From Tausonia pullulans (taxonomy: Eukaryota; Basidiomycota; Tremellomycetes; Cystofilobasidiales; Mrakiaceae): DNA of 64,000 nucleotides. This document shows positions 1 through 9,958 of the stretch, in pieces (positions within the stretch are counted from its first letter, which is position 1; each line of letters starts with the position of its first letter). The position numbers and the translations under genes are program-made. The notes beneath the pieces are model-generated. The model saw nothing but the letters and a program-made list of their open reading frames with translations, was not told the DNA's origin and made no database searches. The stretch covers positions 868,001 through 932,000 of the forward strand of contig OX637622.1 of the NCBI GenBank assembly GCA_951802195.1, in the 5' to 3' direction.

Positions 1-307
1 GGTTGTACTGAGGCTCGACGTTTCGGAGCAGACTCTGGTTGAGGACAGGGATGAGCTGCACCATTTCAAAGTGCTTATTGGGCCCGACTGGCCGGAAACG
101 GGTGAGGACTTTGAACAGGGCCTGTTGAAAGAGTGGGGGAACGACGCGTTCGTACGTCAGTCAGTTGACGCTATGGGGCTCTTCCGCGGCTCTGCACAGG
201 GGAACTGGACAAACGATCTCGCCCTGGGTCGTGTCGAGGATGGGTGTTTCTGTGCCCTCGGCCGACTCTGGTGATGGCGAGGGCGGGGGGTTCTTGGCCT
301 TGGCCAT
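1..307 (-). CDS. EAF7: EAF7/MRGBP-like NuA4 acetyltransferase subunit, 5' part only
   Basis: Partial gene running off the left edge. I read two exons, complement(1..121, 215..307). ATG is at 307 and the first exon gives 31 residues, ending in GEI at a phase-0 junction. The 93-bp intron has donor GTTTGT and acceptor CAACAG. The second exon starts ALFKVLTRFRPVGPNKHFEM. This matches the core of the Eaf7/MRGBP family (PF07904), where an acidic E-[IL] step is followed by a KPVG-[IV]-[NH]-KHF block. In known members the protein is a small subunit of the NuA4 histone acetyltransferase that contacts Eaf3/MRG15 in the nucleus. The N-terminus is proline/serine rich and disordered, as is common. The start is the only in-frame ATG near the splice. 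The assignment rests on about 40 residues. Confidence 0.6.
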
Positions 308-772
308 GATGAGTGATCTCTACGTCAGGAAGGAACGGCGATGACGAGACGGCGTGCGAAAGAGAGGGAGAGCAAGAAGAAAGGTTGTCGATTGTGAGGT
401 AAGGCAGATAGAGATGGATGGAGGTAGAGATGAGATTGGGCGTTGTCGTGACGGAAATGAGGTGAGGGGAGCGTAAGGGTCGTGAGGAAGAGGTCGGAGG
501 GGAGACGAGCGAGTGCGACGGAGGAACGCGAGCAGGGCTAGACCGCGTCTCTTCGTCGCAGTAACGACGCGTCATGGAACTACGAGACTTCACAACGTAA
601 ACGGCAAATCTAGGAGGTCAATAAAGTAACAGAGGAGATGAATCTATCGCATCAGATGATTTATTCGCAGGCAAATGATTGGAAGCTCTTCTTGTCAACG
701 GACATCTGACGTCGATGTTGACAAGCACCTGTTCAAACGAGAATCGCTCTCAACCGTCACTCTTTTCCTTCG
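308..772. other. Divergent intergenic region, EAF7-like / NIF3
   Basis: 465 bp between two divergent starts, so it must hold both promoters. I see no TATA box at a convincing distance, no RNA gene and no coding potential supported by splicing or family similarity. Confidence 0.6.
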
Positions 773-2157
773 ATGACCTCCTCCTTCCCTCAAGCCAACA
801 TGTCTGCCCTCACCCCAGCTCGCCTTATCAACAACATCTTCAACACACGCATTGCGCCCCTCTCGCTCGCAGGCTCCTGGGTTCGTCTCACTCGCTCTTT
901 GGCTCTTACCTCTCTCTGTCCTGTCTGTCCTGACATCCGCCACCTACCTTTCCCTCTTCTCCTCTGCCAGGACAACGTCGGCCTTCTCCTCGAGGCTCCT
1001 TACTCTAAGCCCTCGGCCAAGAAGATTCTCCTCACCATCGATCTCACCACTGCTGTCGCGCGCGAGGCGCTCGCTCTCGAGGGCTGCTCCGTCGTCGTCG
1101 CTTACCACCCGGCGATCTTCTCCGGTCTCAAGTCCATCTCCCCCTCTCCATCAATAAAATCTATCTTCAGGAGGGAGGGTGCAGGCTGATTTCTTCTTTT
1201 GGGTCCAGGTCTCTCACTCTCGGTAACTCGCTACAGTCGTCTCTTCTCCAGCTCGCCGCGTCCGGTATCTCTGTGTTCTCGCCTCACACCTCGCTCGACG
1301 CGATCCCGGGAGGCATGAACGACCATCTCGCCTCTGCTTTCGCTGTGCATCTTTCTTCCCTCTCCCAGACTGCGGCAGGAATCTTGCTGAATCCTTTGGA
1401 AACGTGGGGATGATCCAGCCCTTCACGTCGTCCGTCCCCTGTGAGCCCATCAAGGATGCCCCAGAGGGTTTCGAGGGCTCCGGCGTTGGTCGGCGGATCG
1501 AGCTCGCCGGAGAGGGGATGGACCTTGATGAAATCATCAGGCGTGTGAAGAAGATCACGGGGCTCGCGCATGGTGAGCTAGCGATTGATCCTCGACTTGA
1601 GAGATTGGCTGATAGCAACCGTATGTGTGCGCAGTGCAACTTGCCGAGGCGAACGAGAAGCCTGCGAAGATCAAGAGCATTGCGATGTGCGTCGGCAGCG
1701 GCGGGTCGGTGCTTAGCAAGGTCAAGGCCGATGTCTGGCTCACCGGAGAGTGAGTGGGAAGTGGTGGCGGTTGGAGGAAGAAGAATTGCAAGGCACTGAT
1801 AGTCCACTCCTCTATCATACAGGCTCTCCCACGTGGGTTATATCCACCTCGCTCCGCGCTCGGTTAAAGGGCTGACCTTGTTCTCTGAACGCGACAGCAT
1901 GAGATTCTTGCCACCGTCGCCAAGAACATCTCCGTCATTCTCAGTTCGTCCCCTCGCTACTTGGAAGGCTTCTCTTTACCTCGAGGCTGAGATGGTGTTC
2001 CCTCTTTCTCGTTGCAGCCGGCCACACGAGCTGTGAGCGGCCTTATCTCGCCGGAGCGCTCAAGGCCAAGCTCGAGCAGGAGCTCGAGAAAGAGGACGGC
2101 GGAGGGTGGGAGGTCATCGTTAGCAAAGAGGACCGGGAGCCATGGCGCGTCGTCTAA
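773..2157 (+). CDS. NIF3: NIF3 family protein (GTP cyclohydrolase I type 2-like)
   Basis: Eight exons: 773..880, 971..1131, 1209..1344, 1419..1572, 1635..1749, 1823..1832, 1898..1943, 2018..2157, giving 289 residues, close to yeast NIF3 (about 288). Family motifs appear in order: SWDNVGLL (residues about 35-42), TIDLT, the metal-site block AYHPAIFSGLKS, SPHTSLDA followed by GGMNDHLA, then CVGSGGSVL and TGELSHHE near the C-terminal metal ligands, and GHTSCERPYL. NIF3 proteins bind a dinuclear metal centre and are widespread; the cellular reaction is unsettled. Exon 6 is only 10 nt and supplies the LSH of the metal-binding TGELSHHE motif, so its splicing is needed for a complete site. A second in-frame Met at 800 could be the real start, because the first nine residues are not conserved. 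Confidence 0.88.
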
Positions 2158-2327
2158 GATGGTCCTTGAGAGTGAGAGAGAACAAGGGGAAAGGAGAAGA
2201 GGCTTCTACGGCTCGACTCGGTGGATCATCGAACACTCGGCGCGCACGATAGCAATCCCCCGCCCTCCTCAGACCAAGATCAAGTTATCATTGAATGCGC
2301 AGAATAACAACCGAGCATTTAACCTAA

Positions 2328-2722
2328 TCATTTCTTCCCCCCCGGTCCACCAAAGTCCAGCGCATCCCCGACGTTCTTGACCGCGTCGAGCAAGCTCTTG
2401 TCGTCTGTCTTCTCTGCCTCGGACTTGCCCGCTGTCTGGTCATCGGCAGACCGCTTAGAGGCGAGGTGAGCCTCGTTTCGGGCATACTTGCTGTGGATTA
2501 TGAGGGAGAGGACACGATTCAGTCTCGACCAACGTGGCTGGAATAGACGATGGCATGCGAGTGGACCCGATGACGCCAGCTGGCAACAGAGCCTCTCTCG
2601 AATCTATCCTTCTTTTCCATTCTGCCTAGTGGCCGGAAAGAATCCGGAACTCACGCCTCGGTGTCGGCCTTGGCCCGCTTGAGACCCTCAAGGTCGGCGA
2701 CCTTGCGAGTAGAGTCAGACAT
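2328..2722 (-). CDS. Small hydrophilic protein of unknown function
   Basis: Two exons, complement(2328..2490, 2655..2722), encode 76 residues. Donor GTGAGT, acceptor CCACAG, phase-2 junction; the model closes on TGA. The protein starts MSDSTRKVADLEGLKRAKA and ends DALDFGGPGGKK. It is rich in Lys, Asp, Glu and Ala, with no signal peptide, membrane segment or cysteine, and the first half should be helical. I do not recognise a family. Support for a real gene is the clean splice, the continuous frame and the coding-like composition. It converges on NIF3 with 170 bp between the stop codons. Its promoter side faces the retroelement array, whose left edge lies 392 bp upstream. Confidence 0.55.
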
Positions 2723-3114
2723 GGTGGTAGTTTGAGTGATAATTGAGACAGCGGCGAGAAGGAGAAGGAAGAGAGTGGGGAGTCTGATAGAGAGCAGTGT
2801 GGTAGACTAATGGGCTGGTGACGGGCAGGAGAGTATGGTGGGTGGATGAGAGCGAGTGAGGACGCTAGACAAGCGAGAACGAAGGAGACCTCGCATGGGT
2901 CGGAGTCGGCGGGGAGCGCGGCTGTGACGTAGTGTTCCGCGGTGCTTAACGACCTTTTTCTCAAGTTTTGTTTTTATTTCTCTCTACATATCATCAAATC
3001 GTCTGAAACTAAAAGTACAAAGATTTCAGCGTGTTGAAACTCCCATCACCGAGTGCACGTCGGCTGATGCTAACGCCACATGGGAGTTGGGACGAATCGA
3101 ATCACAACCGACAA
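2723..3114. other. Upstream region of the 76-aa gene up to the retroelement array
   Basis: 392 bp of unique sequence between the start of the small - strand gene and the first AATTG at the array edge. Presumed promoter; no other feature seen. Confidence 0.5.
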
Positions 3115-4268
3115 AATTGTTTTTTTTTTGTATTTAAGTCATGAGTTATACGTAGAGAACGAGGTAACCCTATGAGAGATGATGATTCGTAGCTAGATAG
3201 AAAGAAAGCGAAAATGAAAGTAGGGGTGGAAGGAAAACAAAAGATGGGTCATGGACATAGGCCCATTAGAAAAGGTAAGATATTAAGATGACCAGATACA
3301 CCAAGCATTGACTATGGACCACCAGCCATACTTCCCCACCCCTGACCTGCTTTTCACCCGGGATCGATGGCGGCACCGACAGCAGTACCAGCCATCTGGC
3401 CACTGCCAGCCATCCACCTCATGTTCGACTGCCAGTGTGTCTGCCGGATCGTAGACGCGATCTTGCGGATCTCCTCGTCCGTGACAGGGTCGAGGGCTGC
3501 GATCTTGCTGTATCTCCGCCTCCGGACGAATCGCCATGTCCGGGCAACAAAGATGCAGTGGAAGAGGAAGGCCGCCCTCGGCGGCGACGGTGTCGGGCAG
3601 ACAAGCGTCTGGAGGGAGGGAGGATGGGAGGGGGGTGAAGGAGAGGCACGCGCTGCCGCAGCCGACCAGATAGCGCGCACGACGGGACACGGCTCGTCGA
3701 AGAGGTGGAAGAAGGACTCGACGGGGGCCGTCAGGCACAGCGCACATCGCTTGGACCTGTTGTGCGGCGTAGCGGTCCCGTCGGCGAGGAATGCCGCAGC
3801 AGTATGCTTTCCTGGGTGGAGACTGTACAGCGAGAAGCGATGGGCCAAGTCGACGTCTTCGGGCGACGCTCGGGACACGGCCTTCAGCAGGCACCACTGA
3901 CGCTTCCAGTCGACCTTGGTAAGCGCCGGAAAGTGGTCTTGCCACCCCTTTGGGATGATGAGGCCGCGGTTGGCTAGAGTACGACTGTGTGCCAGGGTTG
4001 TTAAGAGGGACGTTCAGCCGGCCCAGGTTTGTGTGGCCAGGGTGGAGAGCTATCCGCAACTGGCTATCTGTACCGAACGTAGACATCCAGTGGACAGCGT
4101 TCCTCCAGCGGTCTTGATTCCAGTAGCTCATGTCAAAGCTGACTTCTTCGAACCATGCCCGGAGGTAAGCCTGGCATCGCGCAGGGAGAGCTCCTTGGAG
4201 CTTTGTGATGGCATTCCACCAGACGGCTGGGAAGAACCATTGACCTTCCACTGGGGAAAGAAATACGC

Positions 4269-6956
4269 CTAGCCAGCTGAAATTGGCGGGCCGAGGTCCT
4301 CTGATGAACTCTCCATCCGAATACGGATCGATGCGGGAAGCTCCGGTCTGAAGAGCACATCGCCAGCCCACTGGGCGCGCGCTTTGATGAGCCGGAATCG
4401 GAGTGGCGTGAAGCCGAAGCTGCCGAGGTCTCGAGGGGTTTCCAGACGCTCCCTGCTGACGTCGTGGTGTTTCGATCGGTAGAGGGACTTGTAGGCCGTT
4501 GCCTCGAGGTCTGCCAGGATATCGTCTGGGCACGGCAGGAAGCGGTCCAGGTAGATGATTTTCGAGTAGATGTACTGGTTGATGACGTTGCATCGCGCAA
4601 GGAGAGGGAGGTCGTGCAGCGGGATGCGCGCGAGTCGAGCCTTCAGTTTGCCGATGACATCTCGCCAGCAAGCAGGACCGTTGACCGTGCGACCACATGG
4701 AACGCCGAGGAAGTCGAATGACAGCGTTTGGACGCGCCAATCGTGGTACATCGTTGGTGCATCCGTCCGGCATGACCCTAGAGGATAAAGGAGTGATTTC
4801 TGGTAGTTCAGCTTGCTTGCTGCGGCTTTCTCGTACTCTCGGAGGCAGACCGTCGCCTCATCGACCTCCGACCAGGTCCGACACCGGATACTTAGATCGT
4901 CTGCAAAGAGAAGGACCTTCCGCTCATGTAGAGGGGGTGGATTGGCCGGTGGGAGGCGATGGCGGAGCATACATGCCAGCGGCTCCAGGAGGAGGGCGAA
5001 GATCGTCGGTGCCGCGGGATCGCCCTGTCGGACACCAGACCGGATGTCGATGGCTTGACCCATCCATCCGTTGATCATGAGGCGAGCAGTCTGAGAGGTC
5101 ATCGTTGAGGTGATCCACGCAGCGGCGCGCGGACCGAACCCCATGTGGCTGAGGCAGGGGCCAACAAAGTCGTGCGACACTCTGTCGTATGCCTTCTCAA
5201 AGTCGACCTGGGCGAGGACGCCAGGTAAAAGGTCTTCGTCGTCAATGGCGAGCTGGAGAGAGGAGATGTTGCGACCCGAGTCGCGGCCAGGGAGGAAGCC
5301 TGTCTGGTCCCCGTCGATGAGGGTGTCCACGACGGTGAGCAGGCGGCTGTTGATGGCAAGGGAGAAGATGCGAGCGTCAACGTTGATGAGCGAGATCGGA
5401 CGGTAGTTGGCAATCTGGTCGCGATCTCCCTTCTTCTTGAAGATCAGATGGATATGGGCCTCGCGCTGTGAGGCGGATCGGAGGCCTGTCTCCGGAACGA
5501 GGTTCAGTAGGCTGAGGAGGATCGGGCCGACGACAGCCCAAGTGGCCTGGTAGAACTCGACGGGGATCCCGTCGCTTCCTGGTGTCTTGTTACGGTTCGA
5601 TCGGAACGTGGCCCGCCTGAGCTCGTCCAGTTCGAAGGGTTTCTCGAGGGTCCGACTCTGGGAGTTGTCGAGTGTGTTGGTGACATATCGGAGGGCGTTG
5701 GCGTGCTCGGCGGCTGGCGTCGTCTTGGTCTCATAGAGAGTCGTGTAGAAGGCGTGTGCTGTAGCTAGAATGTTCTCGTTGTTTGCGATGGCTGCGGCCG
5801 CTGGGTTGTTGAGTGGCCGCAGGGCTGCGATAGTGTCGGCCTGGCGGACGATCTTGAGTCGCTGCTTGACGGCATACTCGCTTGTGTTGGCTGGTTCGAG
5901 GTGGGCTCGAAGAGCGTGGCCATGGAGGATCGACCTGTGTGGATCCCCGCCTGACACTCTGCTCATTCGGGCGAGGTGTCTTGAGATGTCTGACGCGTGA
6001 TCCGCTATCTGAAGCTTGGTCTCGTCCCAGGCCTCGAAGGGGTCCCTGATCTCGGTGAGCGCATCGTGGTACCACTCGGGGATATGGAATAGGAAGTACT
6101 CAACAAAACCGGTAATCTTCAGAAGGTGTGTTCCGATCTTGTATGATCCGGGACCGTGCTCTATTGCACCGGGGAAGGTGAGGCTGAGTGCGATCGGCTT
6201 GTGGCTAGAGTACAGGTGGCCGGTCGGACGTGGTAGGAAGCGCTGTCGCACGGCTCGGCTAACAAGTAGAGGCGACAGGTAGAAGCGATCAATGCGGCGA
6301 TCTGCTCGCGTGATGCCAGTATAGTTAGTGAACTCGCGCTGGAGTGGGTATAGGGATCGGTATGGGTCAGAAAGGGCAAAGTCCCGGGCCAGCCGGCACA
6401 TTTCCTCCTTTCCCACGTTCTGGGTAAATTGGCTCATCCCGTCGAGGTAGCTGTCCTCCACACAGTTCCAGTCTCCGCCAAGCAGGAGAGGGATGTCAGA
6501 GTGGGCAGGTATCTTGCGAGATAGAGTAGAGAGGAACTCCTTTGTCGAGCGGCCGTTCGATTGGTTGTCTCGGCAGGGAACGTAGACGGCAGCCATCCTG
6601 ACGGCTTCGCCGGCGATAACAAAAACGGCATCCGTCAGGTTGGTTCGTAGGATGGGAGAGGAGCGGGAGATGGATCTGATCCTAGTCGGAGGGGTATTGG
6701 GAGGGAGGAATCGAGAGGCATGCCGCCAGAGGATGGCAGTCTGGCAGCCGACCGTAAAGATCGAGCCGAAGCCCATATCTTCACACTCGGCTGTCCAGGT
6801 CGCTACCTGATCTGGTGTTGTGCATGCCACTTCTGAGAGAAGGTATATGTCAGCCTTGGATCGTGAATAGAGGGAGAGGAGGAGACTGCGGGCGCGATCT
6901 CGCGTGAACACCCTCTGGATGTTCGCCGCGACGATCTGTACATCGTTGTACACCAT
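4269..6956 (-). CDS. LINE copy 1 ORF2 fragment (endonuclease + reverse transcriptase), truncated
   Basis: 895 residues in one frame, compared with 1224 in copy 2. It retains the APE-type endonuclease (acidic site in LLSEVA, GGDWNCVED, RIDRFYLSP, SSHKP) and the reverse transcriptase (GDRDQIANYRPISL, QVDFEKAYDRV, the catalytic LFADDLS). After about residue 875 a 70-bp deletion shifts the frame and the reading ends in an unrelated tail. The remaining C-terminal sequence continues in other frames down to about 3360, with a further 2-base loss near 3995, and includes the CALC zinc-finger region. This copy therefore lacks the C-terminal domain and is probably unable to mobilise itself. Confidence 0.8.
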   Translation of the reverse strand: MVYNDVQIVAANIQRVFTRDRARSLLLSLYSRSKADIYLLSEVACTTPDQVATWTAECEDMGFGSIFTVGCQTAILWRHASRFLPPNTPPTRIRSISRSSPILRTNLTDAVFVIAGEAVRMAAVYVPCRDNQSNGRSTKEFLSTLSRKIPAHSDIPLLLGGDWNCVEDSYLDGMSQFTQNVGKEEMCRLARDFALSDPYRSLYPLQREFTNYTGITRADRRIDRFYLSPLLVSRAVRQRFLPRPTGHLYSSHKPIALSLTFPGAIEHGPGSYKIGTHLLKITGFVEYFLFHIPEWYHDALTEIRDPFEAWDETKLQIADHASDISRHLARMSRVSGGDPHRSILHGHALRAHLEPANTSEYAVKQRLKIVRQADTIAALRPLNNPAAAAIANNENILATAHAFYTTLYETKTTPAAEHANALRYVTNTLDNSQSRTLEKPFELDELRRATFRSNRNKTPGSDGIPVEFYQATWAVVGPILLSLLNLVPETGLRSASQREAHIHLIFKKKGDRDQIANYRPISLINVDARIFSLAINSRLLTVVDTLIDGDQTGFLPGRDSGRNISSLQLAIDDEDLLPGVLAQVDFEKAYDRVSHDFVGPCLSHMGFGPRAAAWITSTMTSQTARLMINGWMGQAIDIRSGVRQGDPAAPTIFALLLEPLACMLRHRLPPANPPPLHERKVLLFADDLSIRCRTWSEVDEATVCLREYEKAAASKLNYQKSLLYPLGSCRTDAPTMYHDWRVQTLSFDFLGVPCGRTVNGPACWRDVIGKLKARLARIPLHDLPLLARCNVINQYIYSKIIYLDRFLPCPDDILADLEATAYKSLYRSKHHDVSRERLETPRDLGSFGFTPLRFRLIKARAQWAGDVLFRPELPASIRIRMESSSEDLGPPISAG

Positions 6957-8815
6957 TATTCTTCCATGTCCTCGGCTTCAGCCAAGGTCACGAGGGTGCG
7001 CTCGATGGATGCCTGGGAGGACGGCGTGGAGGGGATGAGAGAAGGAGTGGAGGGTGGGTTCAGGGGGAGCGAAGATGGCGGGGATGGGGATGGGGGTGGG
7101 GGGGACGATGGTGACAGGGGAGGTGGAGTGGGGGGTGGATGCTCGTCTTCGATCTGCATCCCGTCTTCTGTCCTCGCCAGACCCCCCTCGTTGTCATCCT
7201 CTAGGGCGCTCAGGGCGAGAACGGGTTGCGAGCCCGCATTGCGCGGTGCTTGCTCTGAGTGGGAGTGGGAGGGGCCGGCGTGGGCAGGGGGTGTGGTCAC
7301 CTCCGTCATGGCTTCAGTCGGCCTGTTCAGGGACCTCCTCTTGGATTTTTGTACGAGCTGGTATCCATCCAGGTCTGGTCCCGGTTCGACAGGCCGTTGG
7401 GGGGGTCCTTCGGTTGGTGCTCGTGCACTCGCTGGAAGATTTGCCTTCGGACGACCTGGGCATCGGGCCGATGGGTGAGCGTGCGATCCGCATCCGCCAC
7501 ACTCTGGAGCGGTAGGACACTTGGCACGAGCGTGCTCAAATGAGTGGCAGTAATAGCAGTATGACGAGGCTGGTCGAGCTGGAGAGTTCGTCCCAGTGCC
7601 AGGTTGGACAGGTTTGAAGATGACATGTTGGTTGACCCAGCCGGGTAGCTGTTGAGGGAATGCATTCGCCCTTGGCATCGTCTTGGAGCCAGAAAGGTCG
7701 AGCAGGGCTCTAACCCGGCCAGTTGGGACGCCGGGTAGGCGGGCGTAATACTGACGCTGGAATATGATGACTCTGTCTCCAGAAGCTTCTACTTGTTTGC
7801 GAAAAGCTTCCTCCACTCCGTCTTCGTCTTCGAAGTTCACCAGCAGACCTTCTTGCAGGAGCTTGTTTTGGGAATTGTAGCACGCGTGGATCTGGGGTTT
7901 GACGCCTCTCACATTCAGCGGGAGGGCCTGTAGTTGAGTCAAGATGTCTTGAGCATTTCCTCGGGAGTTGACTATAAGGAGCATTCTGTCTTTTGGGTCC
8001 TTGACAGGACGGATCATGAAAGACAGTCGTTCGTCGCACTTTGAGATTGCGAGAGAGATCTCGAAAGGAGTGGTATCTCGAGGGACTGAGATGGCTAGAC
8101 AGTTCCCGCGGTCGGTAGCCAAGGCTGGGGCGATTGGGGTATTATCCTGCGGGGGTTGTTGATCGGTTCCGAAGACGAAGGTGAACCCGGGCTGGGTGCT
8201 AGACGAGTCACGTTGCCTCGCAGCTGAGTTTGTAGAATGAGCCTGTTTGGCGGCGTTCGCATATGAGCGGCCGATGGCGTTCGGCTGGGATTTCGCGGCG
8301 GCGCGAGCGCGAGTGCCAGCGGGGGTCGCCGGCGGGGGCGACGCGGCGCCGGGGACGAAGAGAGGTTGTTGAGAGAGAGTCTCGCCTGTGGAGCGAGACG
8401 GAGTGGAACGCGTCACTTCGGACGTTGAGGATAGAGCGGCATTGAGGTCGCTGATGGCTGAGCTCGACCGCGTAATACGGCGAGTTGAGGGGGTTGCAGG
8501 GGTTCTGCGGAGGGGGGAGGGAGAAGAGAGGAGGGCCGTGGGGCTGATATGGATGTGGGGCGTGGTAGGGTTGGTAGGGTTGGTAGGAGTGCTAGGGGTG
8601 CTAGGACTGGTCGGATGGGTAGGTGGGCTGAGGGTGGGTTTGTTGGCGAGCGTTTGGGGACGTTCGTCGGCGCGAGAGGGCGTATTGGTCGCGTCCTGGA
8701 CGCTGGGGGTTTCATCGGATCCGCTCTTTCTCTTTGCTGGAGAGGGAGGGTCTGGGGGATCCTTGGGAGCCTTGAGGGCTTCTTGGAGTCGCTTGGGGGT
8801 TGATTCACTAGGCAT
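6956..8815 (-). CDS. LINE copy 1 ORF1 (gag-like, zinc knuckles)
   Basis: One open frame of 619 residues. The N-terminal 150 residues are Pro/Ser/Thr-rich and low in complexity (repeated TNPT). The middle (about 240-400) is folded-looking and may be the RNA-binding/RRM-like region of LINE ORF1 proteins. A pair of CCHC knuckles follows at about residues 420-455: CYYCHSFEHARAKC and CGGCGSHAHPSARC. A proline-rich tail ends in EDMEE. Its TAA shares its last A with the ATG of ORF2 (TAATG), so ORF2 is likely translated by reinitiation. ORF1 proteins of this type bind the element RNA. This copy is intact in ORF1 although its ORF2 is broken. Confidence 0.85.
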   Translation of the reverse strand: MPSESTPKRLQEALKAPKDPPDPPSPAKRKSGSDETPSVQDATNTPSRADERPQTLANKPTLSPPTHPTSPSTPSTPTNPTNPTTPHIHISPTALLSSPSPLRRTPATPSTRRITRSSSAISDLNAALSSTSEVTRSTPSRSTGETLSQQPLFVPGAASPPPATPAGTRARAAAKSQPNAIGRSYANAAKQAHSTNSAARQRDSSSTQPGFTFVFGTDQQPPQDNTPIAPALATDRGNCLAISVPRDTTPFEISLAISKCDERLSFMIRPVKDPKDRMLLIVNSRGNAQDILTQLQALPLNVRGVKPQIHACYNSQNKLLQEGLLVNFEDEDGVEEAFRKQVEASGDRVIIFQRQYYARLPGVPTGRVRALLDLSGSKTMPRANAFPQQLPGWVNQHVIFKPVQPGTGTNSPARPASSYCYYCHSFEHARAKCPTAPECGGCGSHAHPSARCPGRPKANLPASARAPTEGPPQRPVEPGPDLDGYQLVQKSKRRSLNRPTEAMTEVTTPPAHAGPSHSHSEQAPRNAGSQPVLALSALEDDNEGGLARTEDGMQIEDEHPPPTPPPLSPSSPPPPSPSPPSSLPLNPPSTPSLIPSTPSSQASIERTLVTLAEAEDMEE

Positions 8816-8859
8816 AAGGTAGGGTGACCTGGATTGACCTGGTGGTGGTTGATGAATTG

Positions 8860-9480
8860 TTTTTTTTTTTGTATTTAAGTCATGAGTTATACGTGGAGAA
8901 CGAGGTAACCCTATGAGAGATGATGATTCGTAGCTAGATAGAAGGAAAGCGAAAATGAAAGTAGGGATGGAAGGAAAACAAAAGATGGGTTATGGACATA
9001 GGCCCATTAGAAAAGGTAAGATATTAAGATGACCAGATACACCAAGCATTGACTATGGACCACCAGCCATACTTCCCCACCCCTGACCTGCTTTTCACCC
9101 GGGATCGATGGCGGCACCGACAGCAGTACCAGCCATCTGGCCACTGCCAGCCATCCACCTCATGTTCGACTGCCAGTGTGTCTGCCGGATCGTAGACGCG
9201 ATCTTGCGGATCTCCTCGTCCGTGACAGGGTCGAGGGCTGCGATCTTGCTGTATCTCCGCCTCCGGACGAATCGCCATGTCCGGGCAACAAAGATGCAGT
9301 GGAAGAGGAAGGCCGCCCTCGGCGGCGACGGTGTCGGGCAGACAAGCGTCTGGAGGGAGGGGGGATGGGAGGGGAGTGAAGGAGAGGCACGCGCTGCCGC
9401 AGCCGACCAGATAGCGCGAACGACGGGACACGGCTCGTCGAAAAGGTGGAAGAAGGACTCGACGGGGGCCGTCAGGCACA
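8860..9480 (-). mobile_element. 5'-truncated LINE, left copy
   Basis: 621 bp matching the 3' end of the long LINEs: T run, 3' UTR, then the C-terminal coding part of ORF2 with the zinc-finger region, ending at GTCAGGCACA. The break lies exactly where the left SINE-like element begins. The sequence appears identical to 15555-16175, including the truncation point and the T-run length. It starts immediately after the AATTG at the 5' end of LINE copy 1. Confidence 0.85.
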
Positions 9481-9713
9481 TTTTTTTTTTGTATTTAAGT
9501 CATGAGTTATACGTGGAGAACGAGGTAACCCTATGAGAGATAGCGAGTTGTAGCTAGATAGAGGGAGAGCGGACATGACCGAGCGCGAGAACGTCGGGCG
9601 AGGCGCCGTGGGAAGAGGGTTGGCCGAACCACTGGGGATGGTTGGCCGGACGGCGTGATGGGCGCCGTGAGAGGGGGGGAGGGGGGGTTGGTCGAACCAC
9701 CGGGATGGTGGTT
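9481..9713 (-). mobile_element. SINE-like element sharing the LINE 3' tail, left copy
   Basis: 233 bp. The first 90 bp (GTATTTAAGTCATGAGTTAT onward) match the 3' end of the neighbouring LINEs, including the T run. The remaining 140 bp are unrelated to the LINE. The head is two diverged monomers starting GGCGCCGTG at 9602 and 9661, each containing a pol III B-box-like GGTTCGRCC on the - strand. There is no coding potential. It probably borrows LINE machinery through the shared tail. After this copy only GCA of the GCACA duplication remains before LINE copy 2 begins. Confidence 0.65.
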
Positions 9714-9958
9714 GCATTTTTTTTTTTTTGTATTTAAGTCATGAGTTATACGTAGAGAACGAGGTAACCCTATGAGAGATGGTGATTCGTAGCTAGATAG
9801 AAGGAAAGCGAAAATGAAAGTAGGGGTAGAAGGAAAACAAAGGATGGGTTATGGACATAGGCCCATTAGAAAAAGGTAAGATATCAAAATGTCCGGCTAA
9901 TTCAAGCGGTGGCTATGGTCTATAGTCTAGCCATACTTCTCCATCCCTGACCTGCTGT

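Larger units (their letters stand above)
3120..8854 (-). mobile_element. LINE copy 1 (Tad1-like non-LTR retrotransposon), ORF2 broken
   Basis: About 5.7 kb with a poly(A) tail (T run 3120-3129) and 5-bp AATTG repeats on both sides. The 5' UTR upstream of ORF1 (ATG at 8815) is only about 40 bp. ORF1 is gag-like with zinc knuckles and is open. ORF2 carries endonuclease and reverse transcriptase but is frameshifted. Relative to copy 2, a 70-bp stretch (10926-10995 there) is missing near 4318, and two bases are lost near 3995, so the C-terminal part is out of frame. Copies 1 and 2 differ by scattered substitutions throughout, so copy 1 is not a recent clean duplicate of copy 2. The clade call is a judgement from the CCHC ORF1, APE-type endonuclease and fungal host. 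Confidence 0.85.

Noticed and set aside
3283-4773. 496-residue open frame on the - strand
   Set aside because: It lies in the broken C-terminal part of LINE copy 1 ORF2, mostly in the wrong frame; it is not a separate gene.
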